Shown piece by piece: positions 9,921-18,860 of a stretch of 64,000 nt of DNA. Numbering within the stretch: position 1 is the first letter of the stretch; each line of letters starts with the position of its first letter. Made by a program: the position numbers and the translations under genes. Under the pieces are notes generated by a model, which was given only the letters and a program-made list of their open reading frames with translations, made no database searches and had not been told where the DNA came from. Source of the DNA: Bacteroides intestinalis DSM 17393 (GTDB taxonomy: Bacteria; Bacteroidota; Bacteroidia; Bacteroidales; Bacteroidaceae); NCBI RefSeq assembly GCF_000172175.1, contig NZ_ABJL02000008.1:3408994-3472993 (forward strand), written 5' to 3'.

Positions 9921-11651
9921 TTATTTCTTCAAAGTCCAGCGGATAGCATTGCTAAGCATCATCGTGAAGTCGTCCGACTGGAAGAGCTTCGGACTATGCC
10001 CCATCTGGAAATAAACATTCCGGGCAGCCTTGCCTTCGTTCACCCACACTACCGGATGGTCGCCCATCTTGACAGCGGAAGCGGGTGTATAAGTGGACTC
10101 GTCCACATGTGCCAAAACGCGAACATTGGGACGGGGAGACTTGTCGTACGTATACCACTCGTCATCCTGAACCACAAAAGAAGCGTCGACGCCTTTCATT
10201 ACCGGATGTTCCTTGTCTTCCACAATCACTGTGCCATCAGCAAGCGGAGCGATATAGTTCTGGAAGCGAATGCCGCCCATGAAATCGGAGAACCATTGCC
10301 ACAGAGGGTAACCGTCAAAGTCTCCCAGCAAAGTAGCATGATGGAAACCAATCCAACCGCCACGACCTTCGTTAATGTAGTTGATGAAGTTCTGCTCTGC
10401 TTCCTTCGGCCAGGTATAAGGCGGGAAGTCCAACTGAATGACTAAATCCGTACCCTCCAACACTTCCTTCTGAGCCAGGAGACGGGTGTTGTTCAATATC
10501 TGTATCTGCAGATTCTGTACCTTGCTCTCATCCACCAGCCACTTCACTGCCGCATCCGAGAAAGGTTTATGCTGGCCTTGGCTTTCGGTAAGTACCAGTA
10601 CACGGTAAGTCCTGTCATAGAAAGGTTTCTGTTCTATCAATCCCTCGTAGACCGTACGACGCAAATCGCCTTGCTCGTTGTCACCGTCATAGTCCCAATA
10701 CATGCCGCCCAGCAGTTTCTGCTTCAGGATATACTGGCATTTTATGGCCAACGAACGGGGATTTTCATAACCGAAGACAAGCTTTCCTGCTTTATTGGCC
10801 AAATAGGGAACCTTGGCTACCTCATCCCAGCATTCACGATACTCTCTGGTATGGCCTACCTTATTGAAATCCTGAAAGTTAGGATATCCATCGCCACCAC
10901 GGCCATAGAAAGGCATGCCCATCACTAACTTAGAAGCAGGCACACCGGCTTTGAGGTGAGTCTCAACAGCAGCATCAACAGTCATCCAGCCACTGTTCTC
11001 CGAACGATACAAAGCTGCATGATGTTTGGGAGCATTCCCCATATCATAGGACATGATATTGACAAAATCAATATAGGGAAGAATCGCCTTAAAATCTATA
11101 TACTCTGCAGAAGCTACCGTAGCAAGAGTCAGTAACTTCTTCTTCCCTATCTCTTTCCGTATATCCCTCATCAGTAATGTGAAGTTCTTTGTATCATCCG
11201 GTGAAGCAGAAATATTGGCTGCTGCACTGGTAGGGTATTCCCAGTCTATATCAATACCATCAAGATCGAACTCTTTCACTACACGCTTGCAATCCTTTGC
11301 AAAAGCCAAGCGATACTTATCATTGGCAGCCATTTCACTGAACCGACCGCTTCCCCATCCACCGATAGAAAGCATTATTTTCAGTTCTGGTTTCTGCGCC
11401 TTCAGTGCAACAATCCCACGAAGACGGTTCTCATTATCAATACCAACTCCGTTGAAGGTTTCACTGACATGCCCGAATGCATAGTTAATATGCGTCATAT
11501 ATTGCGGATCCGGCATGATACTACTCCAGGAAGTCACATAAGCTACAATAACTTTTGTATCCGAAGAAGCCATACGCAACTCTCCTGCTTTACTACTGCA
11601 CGACAACAATACCGCCAATGCAGTCAGAATCATTAATTTCATTCTTTTCAT
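9921..11651 (-). CDS. GH18 glycosidase fused to a ThuA-like domain, lipoprotein
   Basis: A 576-residue lipoprotein joining two domains. Residues about 30-340 are a glycoside hydrolase family 18 barrel: SIGGWGSG near residue 97, the catalytic DGIDIDWE at 131-138 with Glu138 as the acid, and MSYDMG near residue 205. Family 18 cleaves chitin-type or N-glycan core beta-1,4-GlcNAc bonds. Residues about 350-576 resemble ThuA/trehalose-utilization proteins (RVLVLTESQG at the start, WIGFHHAT and FQMGHSP later). I chose the ATG at 11651 because it gives a proper lipoprotein signal (LLSC, Cys18) and removes overlap with the transporter gene 16 bases upstream; a start at 11690 is possible but less likely. 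It is the last gene of the kinase-isomerase-permease operon. The role of the ThuA domain is unknown. Confidence 0.9.
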   Translation of the reverse strand: MKRMKLMILTALAVLLSCSSKAGELRMASSDTKVIVAYVTSWSSIMPDPQYMTHINYAFGHVSETFNGVGIDNENRLRGIVALKAQKPELKIMLSIGGWGSGRFSEMAANDKYRLAFAKDCKRVVKEFDLDGIDIDWEYPTSAAANISASPDDTKNFTLLMRDIRKEIGKKKLLTLATVASAEYIDFKAILPYIDFVNIMSYDMGNAPKHHAALYRSENSGWMTVDAAVETHLKAGVPASKLVMGMPFYGRGGDGYPNFQDFNKVGHTREYRECWDEVAKVPYLANKAGKLVFGYENPRSLAIKCQYILKQKLLGGMYWDYDGDNEQGDLRRTVYEGLIEQKPFYDRTYRVLVLTESQGQHKPFSDAAVKWLVDESKVQNLQIQILNNTRLLAQKEVLEGTDLVIQLDFPPYTWPKEAEQNFINYINEGRGGWIGFHHATLLGDFDGYPLWQWFSDFMGGIRFQNYIAPLADGTVIVEDKEHPVMKGVDASFVVQDDEWYTYDKSPRPNVRVLAHVDESTYTPASAVKMGDHPVVWVNEGKAARNVYFQMGHSPKLFQSDDFTMMLSNAIRWTLKK

Positions 11652-11667
11652 AATATTATTATAATAA

Positions 11668-12930
11668 TTAATCAGCTGTTTGACAAACACGAGAACCTAT
11701 CAATGCATAATACAGCATAAATACTTCTCCCAAAATTACAATAAACCAAGACCATCTCCAACTTTCCAGCAAGTCAGCGAAGACACCTTGCAACAAAGGC
11801 AGGATGGCACCTCCCACTACCCCTATCATGAATACCCCGGAAGCTACCGAAGTATATTTACCCAAATGAGCCACGGACAATGTGAAGATAGCCCCCCACA
11901 TGATGGAATGGAAAAGTCCGACTGCTGTCAGTAACCAGGGATTATTAAAGATGATAGCCAGCAAAGCCAACACACCTGCCGATATGGTAGTTACGGTCAG
12001 TTGCACACGAGGGGAAACTCTGCTCAACGAACTTCCTACCAGTCGTCCGATCAGCATACCACCCCAATAGAGTGTGGCCAATAAGGCAGGTGAAGGACAA
12101 TTCCGTTCAATGGCATATAAATTGATATTCGCACCAATGCAAACCTCGACACCCACATAACAAAAGATAGCGCAAACTCCCAATGTCAAGTGACGGAATG
12201 ACCATACACTTTTCTCCAACTTCTCCCCTTTCTCTACCCGTGTACCCTGTATATCCGGCAAAGATAGCCTCATCAATAAGAAAACAACCACAGCTATAGT
12301 TACCATCAATGCAAAGAAAGGCATCATCAACTGGCTGATTTGAATATCTTCCATAGCCAAGCCACCAAACACAACACCGGTCACGAAATAAGGGGCAATC
12401 GTAGTACCCACAGAGTTTGCTGTCCCCCCAATAGCCAAACGTTGAATGGCTTGTGTCCCTTTCACACGGCAAGCGGTAAGATAAGGATTAATAACGACCT
12501 GCAAAATCGTGGCCGAAGCACCCACAACAAATGATCCTAATAGAAATATAAAGAATCCTATGGGAATAATACTCTCTCCCATTCTGATATTAACATCAGG
12601 AAATTGAACGGTAAAATAAGATGAAGCAAAAAAGAGTCCCAGACCGATAATCATCACCCAAAGTCCACGGATCAAGGTTCCTTTATAGCCATACTTGCTA
12701 ATCCAGGATGAACCTATACTCCCACAAATAGGGTAAGCAAGGAACCACGAGAAAGTAATCAGAGTTGCAAATGTATTCTTCAGATTACCTACTTTCATAA
12801 GAAAAGTTTCCTTCAACGGCCCCTGAAACTGAGTATTGGCAGTTGTCAGGAAGCCTACAATAAGGAACAGGAAGACCATTGTAAGAAACGGTCCCATGTA
12901 ATTGATTTGTTTTTCTTGGTGTGTCATCAT
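11668..12930 (-). CDS. Sugar MFS permease of the FHS/NagP type
   Basis: A 420-residue inner membrane transporter of the major facilitator superfamily, with about 12 hydrophobic segments. The first segment reads FLTMVFLFLIVGFLTTANTQ, and the N-terminal half carries the glycine-rich pattern seen in fucose/N-acetylglucosamine proton symporters (FHS family). Its place between a NagB-like enzyme (17 bases upstream) and a GH18 enzyme (16 bases downstream) suggests it imports GlcNAc or a short GlcNAc-containing sugar across the inner membrane. Two ATG codons lie at the start (12930 and 12927); either gives an essentially identical protein. The family call is strong, while the substrate rests on context only. 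Confidence 0.88.
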   Translation of the reverse strand: MMTHQEKQINYMGPFLTMVFLFLIVGFLTTANTQFQGPLKETFLMKVGNLKNTFATLITFSWFLAYPICGSIGSSWISKYGYKGTLIRGLWVMIIGLGLFFASSYFTVQFPDVNIRMGESIIPIGFFIFLLGSFVVGASATILQVVINPYLTACRVKGTQAIQRLAIGGTANSVGTTIAPYFVTGVVFGGLAMEDIQISQLMMPFFALMVTIAVVVFLLMRLSLPDIQGTRVEKGEKLEKSVWSFRHLTLGVCAIFCYVGVEVCIGANINLYAIERNCPSPALLATLYWGGMLIGRLVGSSLSRVSPRVQLTVTTISAGVLALLAIIFNNPWLLTAVGLFHSIMWGAIFTLSVAHLGKYTSVASGVFMIGVVGGAILPLLQGVFADLLESWRWSWFIVILGEVFMLYYALIGSRVCQTAD

Positions 12931-12947
12931 GTAGTATTAGCAAATGA

Positions 12948-13682
12948 TTATTTTTCAGATAACTTAGCTGCAGAAGCAACATCCAGCAGAAACTCACAAT
13001 CCGGATGTAACTGAAGGACAGAGGCTGGAACATCAGATGTGACAGGTCCTTCCAGCATTTGTTTCACGGCCTCAGCTTTGTTACTGCCTTTGGCCACCAG
13101 TACAATCCGGCGTGCCTGCATGATATTTTTTATCCCCAGAGTTACCCCTCCCAGTTCCTTCTCCGGCGGGGTGTGGGTTTCTCTACGAATGCGTTCTTCC
13201 AATTCCGGATTCATCTTCGTAACCCACGCATCTCCTCCCAAAGGGGAGTGAGGTTGATTGAAACCTAAATGTCCGTTCTCTCCCAAACCCAGAATCAGTA
13301 AGTCAATACCTCCACGCTTGGCAATTTCTTCTTGAAATGCCCTGCAAGCTTTTCCAAAATCATCTGAAACTGTTGGCAACATCAGGAAATTTTCATCTTT
13401 TATGCCCAATGCATCTATAATTTCCGTTTTCAGCATCGTATAACATGCCCCGGCATATTCACGCGGCACGTTCACCACTTCATCCAATCCGAAAAACGTG
13501 ACCGCAGAGGTATTGAAAGGATAACAGGAATATATTTCTCCAACCATCCGGTGCAGATTTCCGGTCGTACGTCCTGTCGAAAGCCCGATAACAGCTTCCG
13601 GTTTATTTAGAATTTCACCTATAATCTGCCATGCAGCGATGCAATCAAATTCTTTTTCGCTCTTTGCTATAGTTATTTTCAT
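12948..13682 (-). CDS. NagB/AgaI-family amino-sugar-phosphate deaminase/isomerase
   Basis: A 244-residue member of the glucosamine/galactosamine-6-phosphate isomerase family, which converts amino-sugar phosphate to ketose phosphate plus ammonia in the cytoplasm. The phosphate loop GLSTGRTTG is at residues 33-41, FGLDEVV carries Asp67, and the active-site segment is LGLGENGHLGFNQP at 131-144. The catalytic His is kept (His138), but the Glu that usually follows (NEP in NagB and AgaI) is Gln143, and the Asp before the His is Asn136, as in several Gram-positive NagB. It is shorter than classic NagB (about 266). The gene lies 29 bases after the ROK kinase gene and 17 before the permease gene. No deacetylase gene (nagA) is in the window. 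Confidence 0.85.
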   Translation of the reverse strand: MKITIAKSEKEFDCIAAWQIIGEILNKPEAVIGLSTGRTTGNLHRMVGEIYSCYPFNTSAVTFFGLDEVVNVPREYAGACYTMLKTEIIDALGIKDENFLMLPTVSDDFGKACRAFQEEIAKRGGIDLLILGLGENGHLGFNQPHSPLGGDAWVTKMNPELEERIRRETHTPPEKELGGVTLGIKNIMQARRIVLVAKGSNKAEAVKQMLEGPVTSDVPASVLQLHPDCEFLLDVASAAKLSEK

Positions 13683-13711
13683 GACTCCACTTTCTTATCA
13701 CTAATCACTAT

Positions 13712-14653
13712 TTACATATTCATGGCCACAGCACCTGCACCCAGTAAACCTATGAATTCCGGATTCAACTTTGTGATAACAACACCATTGCTTACAAAAC
13801 GCATAGTGGTCGGATTCAACAATTCCATTATCTTCGCATGAATATATCCGTCTGCCACTACACCACCACCTAAGACGATTGTCTCCGGATCTGTCACCCG
13901 CACCAGGTTCATTACAAGATTCGCTAATGCTTCGGAAGCATTCTCCACCAGTTTCACACATAAAGGATCACCTTTACGACTCAATGCAAAAATCTCACTG
14001 ACAGGTATCCGTTCCCCTTTGTCGGCAGGAATGTGTAAATCCGTGGTATAATCTTTCTGAAGTATTCTTGCACAACGGTCGAAACCAATACCGGAAGCTA
14101 TAGCCTCCACACAATCCACCCTTCCACAAGTACATTTGATTCCTACATTGACTCCTACCCGCACATGTCCCACTTCACCGGCATTAAAATGGCTACCACG
14201 TATCTGCCTGCCGTTCACAACCGTGCCGACTGCAATACCCGTTCCTATATTCAAATAGATGAAGTTTTTGGAAATTTGCCCGAAGCCCCACACACGTTCG
14301 GCACGTGTGGCACTTTTCACATCATTGTCTATATGGCAGGGAATGCCATAAATATCCGCTAATTCCTTAGCCAAAGCAATAGGTTGCGTCCTGCTGGGAT
14401 CTATTTGCAACCAGATACCCTGATTAGGATCTACCCGTCCGATCAATCCCACTCCCATGGCCAAAGGTTTCTTATCATACCATCCTACGGTTTTGATATA
14501 ATCATCCAGTGATAGTTTGATAATATCCAACGCTGCTTGTTGGTTAAAATATCCGGAGTCATATTTTTTGTACCTCAAGATATTGCCGCGACTATCAATT
14601 TCGCCAATCAATAATTTAGTTCCGCCCAAATCCAGGCCTAAATACGTTTCCAT
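13712..14653 (-). CDS. ROK-family sugar kinase
   Basis: A 313-residue cytoplasmic kinase of the ROK family. The ATP loop LGLDLGGTKL is at residues 5-14, HIDNDVKSAT near 125 carries the catalytic Asp, and the zinc site is complete: GEVGH near residue 158 and CTCGRVDCVEA near 174. The length matches the family. No helix-turn-helix precedes the kinase, so it is an enzyme and not a NagC-type repressor. As first gene of the operon it would phosphorylate the imported sugar, probably GlcNAc or ManNAc, before the NagB-like step. The 129-base gap to the HTCS gene upstream holds no clear terminator, so it may be driven by an HTCS-controlled promoter there. Substrate is inferred. Confidence 0.9.
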   Translation of the reverse strand: METYLGLDLGGTKLLIGEIDSRGNILRYKKYDSGYFNQQAALDIIKLSLDDYIKTVGWYDKKPLAMGVGLIGRVDPNQGIWLQIDPSRTQPIALAKELADIYGIPCHIDNDVKSATRAERVWGFGQISKNFIYLNIGTGIAVGTVVNGRQIRGSHFNAGEVGHVRVGVNVGIKCTCGRVDCVEAIASGIGFDRCARILQKDYTTDLHIPADKGERIPVSEIFALSRKGDPLCVKLVENASEALANLVMNLVRVTDPETIVLGGGVVADGYIHAKIMELLNPTTMRFVSNGVVITKLNPEFIGLLGAGAVAMNM

Positions 14654-14782
14654 TTTTTATCTGCATTTTTAGAAGGTTACTATTGACCACAATATTACGC
14701 ACAATCAAGGAAACGAAAGTTGATTCTTTAACAAAAAAGGTTCGCTACTTATCCACTTAGGTTTAAATACAGTTTTTATACT

Positions 14783-17700
14783 CTAAAATTTACTGGGACT
14801 TGTGCCAAACTGCTTTTTAAAGCACGTACTGAAATATTTAGGGTCTGAAAAACCAACCATGCATGCCACTTCTCCGACTGAGTATTTCTGCGAAAGCAAA
14901 AGCTCTTTCGACTTATTCAACCGGACAATACGGATAAAATCATTCGGCCCTTGCCCTGTCAAAGTTTTTATCTTATTATAAACAGATGTACGACTCATGC
15001 CTAACGCACGGCAGAAGTCATTAATTGAGAATTCCGGATTAGTCATATTCTCATCGATGGCTGCCATGGCACTATCCAGAAACTCTTTATCCAATTGGCT
15101 GCTGTAATCTATTTCGTTGACAGGTATATCCGAGGAGAGCACAGTATCCCTGAGATGCTGCCTATTCTGGAGTATATTACGAAGCCTTACTTTCAATACG
15201 GACAAGTCAAAGGGTTTAATGATATAATCATTCGCCCCGGATTCCAATCCTAATATGATATTCTCCCTCTCACAAAGGGCGGTCAACAGAATGACAGGAA
15301 TATGACTGGTCTCAACAGAAGATTTCAAGATCCGACACAACTCATCCCCTTGGATTACAGGCATTATGATATCTGAAATAATAATATCCGGATTGATTTC
15401 CCTCGCCATATCCAATGCCTTTCCTCCATCGGGTACACTGATTACCTTATATTCGGAAGACAAACTGTCCGTCAGATACTCACGCATATCTTTATCATCC
15501 TCGGCCAGCAACAGAATATTTTTATCCGTCTGGTCATCCTCCTCCTGAGATGAAACATCGGGAGACGTTACTTCTGGTAAATCCTCCTTCGCCACAACCA
15601 CCATACCCGATCGCAGTTTCTTGGGAAATGTAACAGTGAACGTAGTCCCTTTATTCTCTATACTACTGAATTCTATCTTACCATGATGTTGCTTGATAAT
15701 GCGGGAAGTAATCATCAGACCAATGCCGATGCCCTGTTCCTGAGAGTCTACCACATTCTTGGCACGATAATACTCATTAAAGATATTCTTCTGTTCTTCT
15801 GCAGGAATACCGACTCCTGTATCCCTTACTTCAACAATCCATTTGTTTTTAGTCTGTCTCACTACAATACCTATGGAACCTTTCTCTGTATACTTCAAAG
15901 CATTAGAAAGCAGATTATCCATTATATGATCCATCTTGCTCTTGTCCAGCCATACCTCAGACATCTCCGGTTCTACCTCCAGATAAAGTTCTATCTCCTT
16001 TTTGACTGCAGCCATACGGAAAGCAGACAACTTATCTTCCATGTACGCCTTTACATTATATAATGCCACTTCAAGATGTTCCGGGTGTGCCTCCACCTTT
16101 TGCAATTCCAGCAACTGAGTAATCATCGAAAAAAGCTTCTCTGCATTCTTCACTGCAATTGCCAATTTCTTCTTACTCTCCTCAGGCAAGTCACCCCGTT
16201 CTTCAAGTTCACTCAGCGGAGCTTTTATCAACGTTACCGGAGTGCGTATATCATGGGCAATTCCTATAAACGAATGAATCCGTTCCCTGATTTTATTCTC
16301 CCGCACCCTTTGCCGTCTGAACTGGAAGAAAAAACAACCTAATATCACAAGCAAAATCAGATAGATCGCTATGGCCCACCAGGATGCCCAAAGCGGATGA
16401 TCGATAGATATTTCTACCGAACGTTCGCCAACCTGTTGCTGGGTATATTTATCGAATGCACGCAATTCAAAAGTATATTTTCCGGGAGGAAGATCCATAT
16501 AGCCCACACTTTGAGCCACATCCCTGTGATGCCACTGCCGCTCATGGCCTTTCAGCCTGTATTCATACCTGATTTTATGTGGAGAAACAAAATTGATAGC
16601 CGAAAAAGAGATAGAGAAAGAATTCTGATTGTATTTCAGTTTCAGAGACTTGGTATCATTGATACCCGCCGTTAATGGCGAACCGGCTGCTCCTGCTTTT
16701 ACCGACTCATAAGGTAATTTAAAGTCTGTGAATATCAATTCGACCGGTGCACTTTTAGAAAAGTCAAAAGAGGGTGTAAAGAAAAGAGCTCCTTCCGCTG
16801 TACCAAATGCCAGATGTCCGTCTTTTGTCTTCAAGGAAGCATTCGAATTATAATATCCCCAGCCGATATTTAAAAGATCATTGCCATTGATAACCATATC
16901 TTCAACCAGATCCAGACAATATAACTCCTTCTCCGTACTGAACCAAATATGTCCGTTACTATCTTCGGCCACACTATTAATAGAGTTGGAGACAAGCCCA
17001 TCCGCAGTTGTATAAATACGGGAACGGTCATTCTCCGGATTAAAACGAATCAACCCTTCTCCGTCTGTAAGCAACCAGATGTCACCGGAGGATGAACGCA
17101 GCAGGCAACGGACAGGATAATGCAAAGTAATATCACCAAACTTCTGCTGCCACTTAATTTCCCCCGTAGATTTGTCGAAGAAACCCAAACCGTCACAGCC
17201 GGCTATCAGCAATGTATTCTTGTCACCATACTTTATATCCCCTACACAATCAATCGGATAATAGGTATAAACATCGGTACGCCTGTTATACCGCGTGAAA
17301 TGACCTTCAATACCTCCGAACCAGATATAATCACCCTCTGAGTAAATAGCATAAATATAGTCGGTAGAGATGCCACTATCAGCCTGTTTATTCTGTCTCG
17401 GCATTTTCCGGACTTCACCTGATTTTTTTTGAATACGATATAATCCGATTCCATAACCACCTGCCCATACATTTCCCTCATTATCTTCACAGAGAGCCAA
17501 CACTACAGACGAATAAGCAAAACCTTTCCCATTCAGAAAGTGCATCCATTGCTTTGATTTCACCCGGTACACACTGATTCCGTCATTGGTACCATACCAA
17601 TAATCACCTTCTGAGTCTTGTAGCATTACATTTACATGATCGGATGCCAATGAAGAAGGATTATTCCGTTCGTGCTTGATCCAACGTACATCGGGTACAT

Positions 17701-18694
17701 TAGGATCCAGATAGCTGATACCATTCGTACAGGTGCTTACCCAGATACCTCCATATTCATCTACGCAGATGTCCGAAACGGTATTACCAGTCAGACTTCT
17801 TTCATCATCTTCATCCGTTATATAATGCTCCGTCAATGTTTCATTAGCAGCATCGATCCTAAAGACACCCGCACCGTCTGCTCCTATCAAAATAGAGTGG
17901 TCTCCATCATGGGCAAAAACCCGGACAGGTATACCCGGAATAAAGGAATTGAGAGATTTTACCTGTTTCGTAACCAAATCAATAACAAAAGCACTGTTAG
18001 AAAAGGTTCCCACATATAATTTAGTACCGTAGAGGAATAAAGCCTCTATACGAGCCTCCACAGGAATATCCACCTTCTCTTTCGATAATTGGCAGGTCGT
18101 TCTCGATTTCTCCATTTTATAGACTTCCGTATTGGTTCCTACGAAAAAGGTGTTCTCCGCTGATTTAATAATGCAATTGGTCCATTCGCCGATCAGGCCT
18201 GCCGGAGACAAAACTTTATCGGTTCTGCTCCAATAATACACTCCTGTGGATGTAGATAGCCACAATCCCCCATTCTCTTCAAACTCTATACCATTCAAGA
18301 CCGGAAAGGATATGGACTGCGACAAATCCACCTGTAGTTCAAAGCAATCCTTCAATTTGTCATACCTGTATATTCTGCCATTCCGCAGGGCAATCCAGAG
18401 ATTTCCCTCCTTATCTATCTCCATCACCGTGAACGACAATATATGATCCTTGGAGTCTATCGTCTCATTTAGCTTATAGTGCCTTATCTCGTTCCCGTCA
18501 TAACGGTCCACTCCCATATGGGTATAAGCCCAGATAAATCCCGTTGAATCCTTACATATCTGATAAACCTGTCTGCTGCTCAAACCTTCCCTTACATTCA
18601 AGTGTCGGAAAGAACCTGCAAACAAGCTGGTATATAACGAAATAAATAGCAACAAAATAAATGTACGCTTTATCATAATAAAGATGTCTTTCAT
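14783..18694 (-). CDS. Hybrid two-component system sensor-regulator (HTCS)
   Basis: A one-protein signalling system of about 1303 residues that senses glycan fragments in the periplasm and activates its polysaccharide locus. Order: signal/TM segment (residues 1-25), about 14 Reg_prop propeller repeats (GLSSRQVYQI onward), Y_Y_Y domain near 690-755, TM helix near 765 (WWAIAIYLILLVILG), HisKA with the phospho-His in AHDIRTP (His814), an ATPase domain (NLLSNALKY, DTGVGIP), a receiver with phospho-Asp in SDIIMP (Asp1108), and a C-terminal AraC helix-turn-helix. The frame stays open to 18823, but I chose the ATG at 18694 because a -7 box lies at 18728-18735 and the signal segment begins there; 18676 is an alternative. 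It probably controls both flanking operons. Confidence 0.95.
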   Translation of the reverse strand: MKDIFIMIKRTFILLLFISLYTSLFAGSFRHLNVREGLSSRQVYQICKDSTGFIWAYTHMGVDRYDGNEIRHYKLNETIDSKDHILSFTVMEIDKEGNLWIALRNGRIYRYDKLKDCFELQVDLSQSISFPVLNGIEFEENGGLWLSTSTGVYYWSRTDKVLSPAGLIGEWTNCIIKSAENTFFVGTNTEVYKMEKSRTTCQLSKEKVDIPVEARIEALFLYGTKLYVGTFSNSAFVIDLVTKQVKSLNSFIPGIPVRVFAHDGDHSILIGADGAGVFRIDAANETLTEHYITDEDDERSLTGNTVSDICVDEYGGIWVSTCTNGISYLDPNVPDVRWIKHERNNPSSLASDHVNVMLQDSEGDYWYGTNDGISVYRVKSKQWMHFLNGKGFAYSSVVLALCEDNEGNVWAGGYGIGLYRIQKKSGEVRKMPRQNKQADSGISTDYIYAIYSEGDYIWFGGIEGHFTRYNRRTDVYTYYPIDCVGDIKYGDKNTLLIAGCDGLGFFDKSTGEIKWQQKFGDITLHYPVRCLLRSSSGDIWLLTDGEGLIRFNPENDRSRIYTTADGLVSNSINSVAEDSNGHIWFSTEKELYCLDLVEDMVINGNDLLNIGWGYYNSNASLKTKDGHLAFGTAEGALFFTPSFDFSKSAPVELIFTDFKLPYESVKAGAAGSPLTAGINDTKSLKLKYNQNSFSISFSAINFVSPHKIRYEYRLKGHERQWHHRDVAQSVGYMDLPPGKYTFELRAFDKYTQQQVGERSVEISIDHPLWASWWAIAIYLILLVILGCFFFQFRRQRVRENKIRERIHSFIGIAHDIRTPVTLIKAPLSELEERGDLPEESKKKLAIAVKNAEKLFSMITQLLELQKVEAHPEHLEVALYNVKAYMEDKLSAFRMAAVKKEIELYLEVEPEMSEVWLDKSKMDHIMDNLLSNALKYTEKGSIGIVVRQTKNKWIVEVRDTGVGIPAEEQKNIFNEYYRAKNVVDSQEQGIGIGLMITSRIIKQHHGKIEFSSIENKGTTFTVTFPKKLRSGMVVVAKEDLPEVTSPDVSSQEEDDQTDKNILLLAEDDKDMREYLTDSLSSEYKVISVPDGGKALDMAREINPDIIISDIIMPVIQGDELCRILKSSVETSHIPVILLTALCERENIILGLESGANDYIIKPFDLSVLKVRLRNILQNRQHLRDTVLSSDIPVNEIDYSSQLDKEFLDSAMAAIDENMTNPEFSINDFCRALGMSRTSVYNKIKTLTGQGPNDFIRIVRLNKSKELLLSQKYSVGEVACMVGFSDPKYFSTCFKKQFGTSPSKF

Positions 18695-18727
18695 AATACT
18701 CACTTTTAGCAATTGCAATAATACAGA

Positions 18728-18735
18728 CAAATATA
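18728..18735 (-). promoter_or_regulatory. Bacteroides -7 box for the HTCS gene
   Basis: TATATTTG on the - strand matches TAnnTTTG, 33 bases before the ATG at 18694. A TTTG that could be the -33 element is at 18759-18762, but the 23-base spacing is longer than usual. Confidence 0.55.
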
Positions 18736-18860
18736 TTAAGATTGGTTGATAAACTATCCAAATAGGTTTGTTTTCTATCAAAAGAATCCCTCTGTTTCCC
18801 TTGCATTTCACAGGAAAAAGCACGATTTTTGCCTTTCAAACCAATAATTCGTGATAAGCC

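Noticed and set aside
18695..18823. Upstream extension of the HTCS frame to 18823
   Set aside because: The added residues have no signal-peptide character, and a -7 box at 18728-18735 lies inside them.
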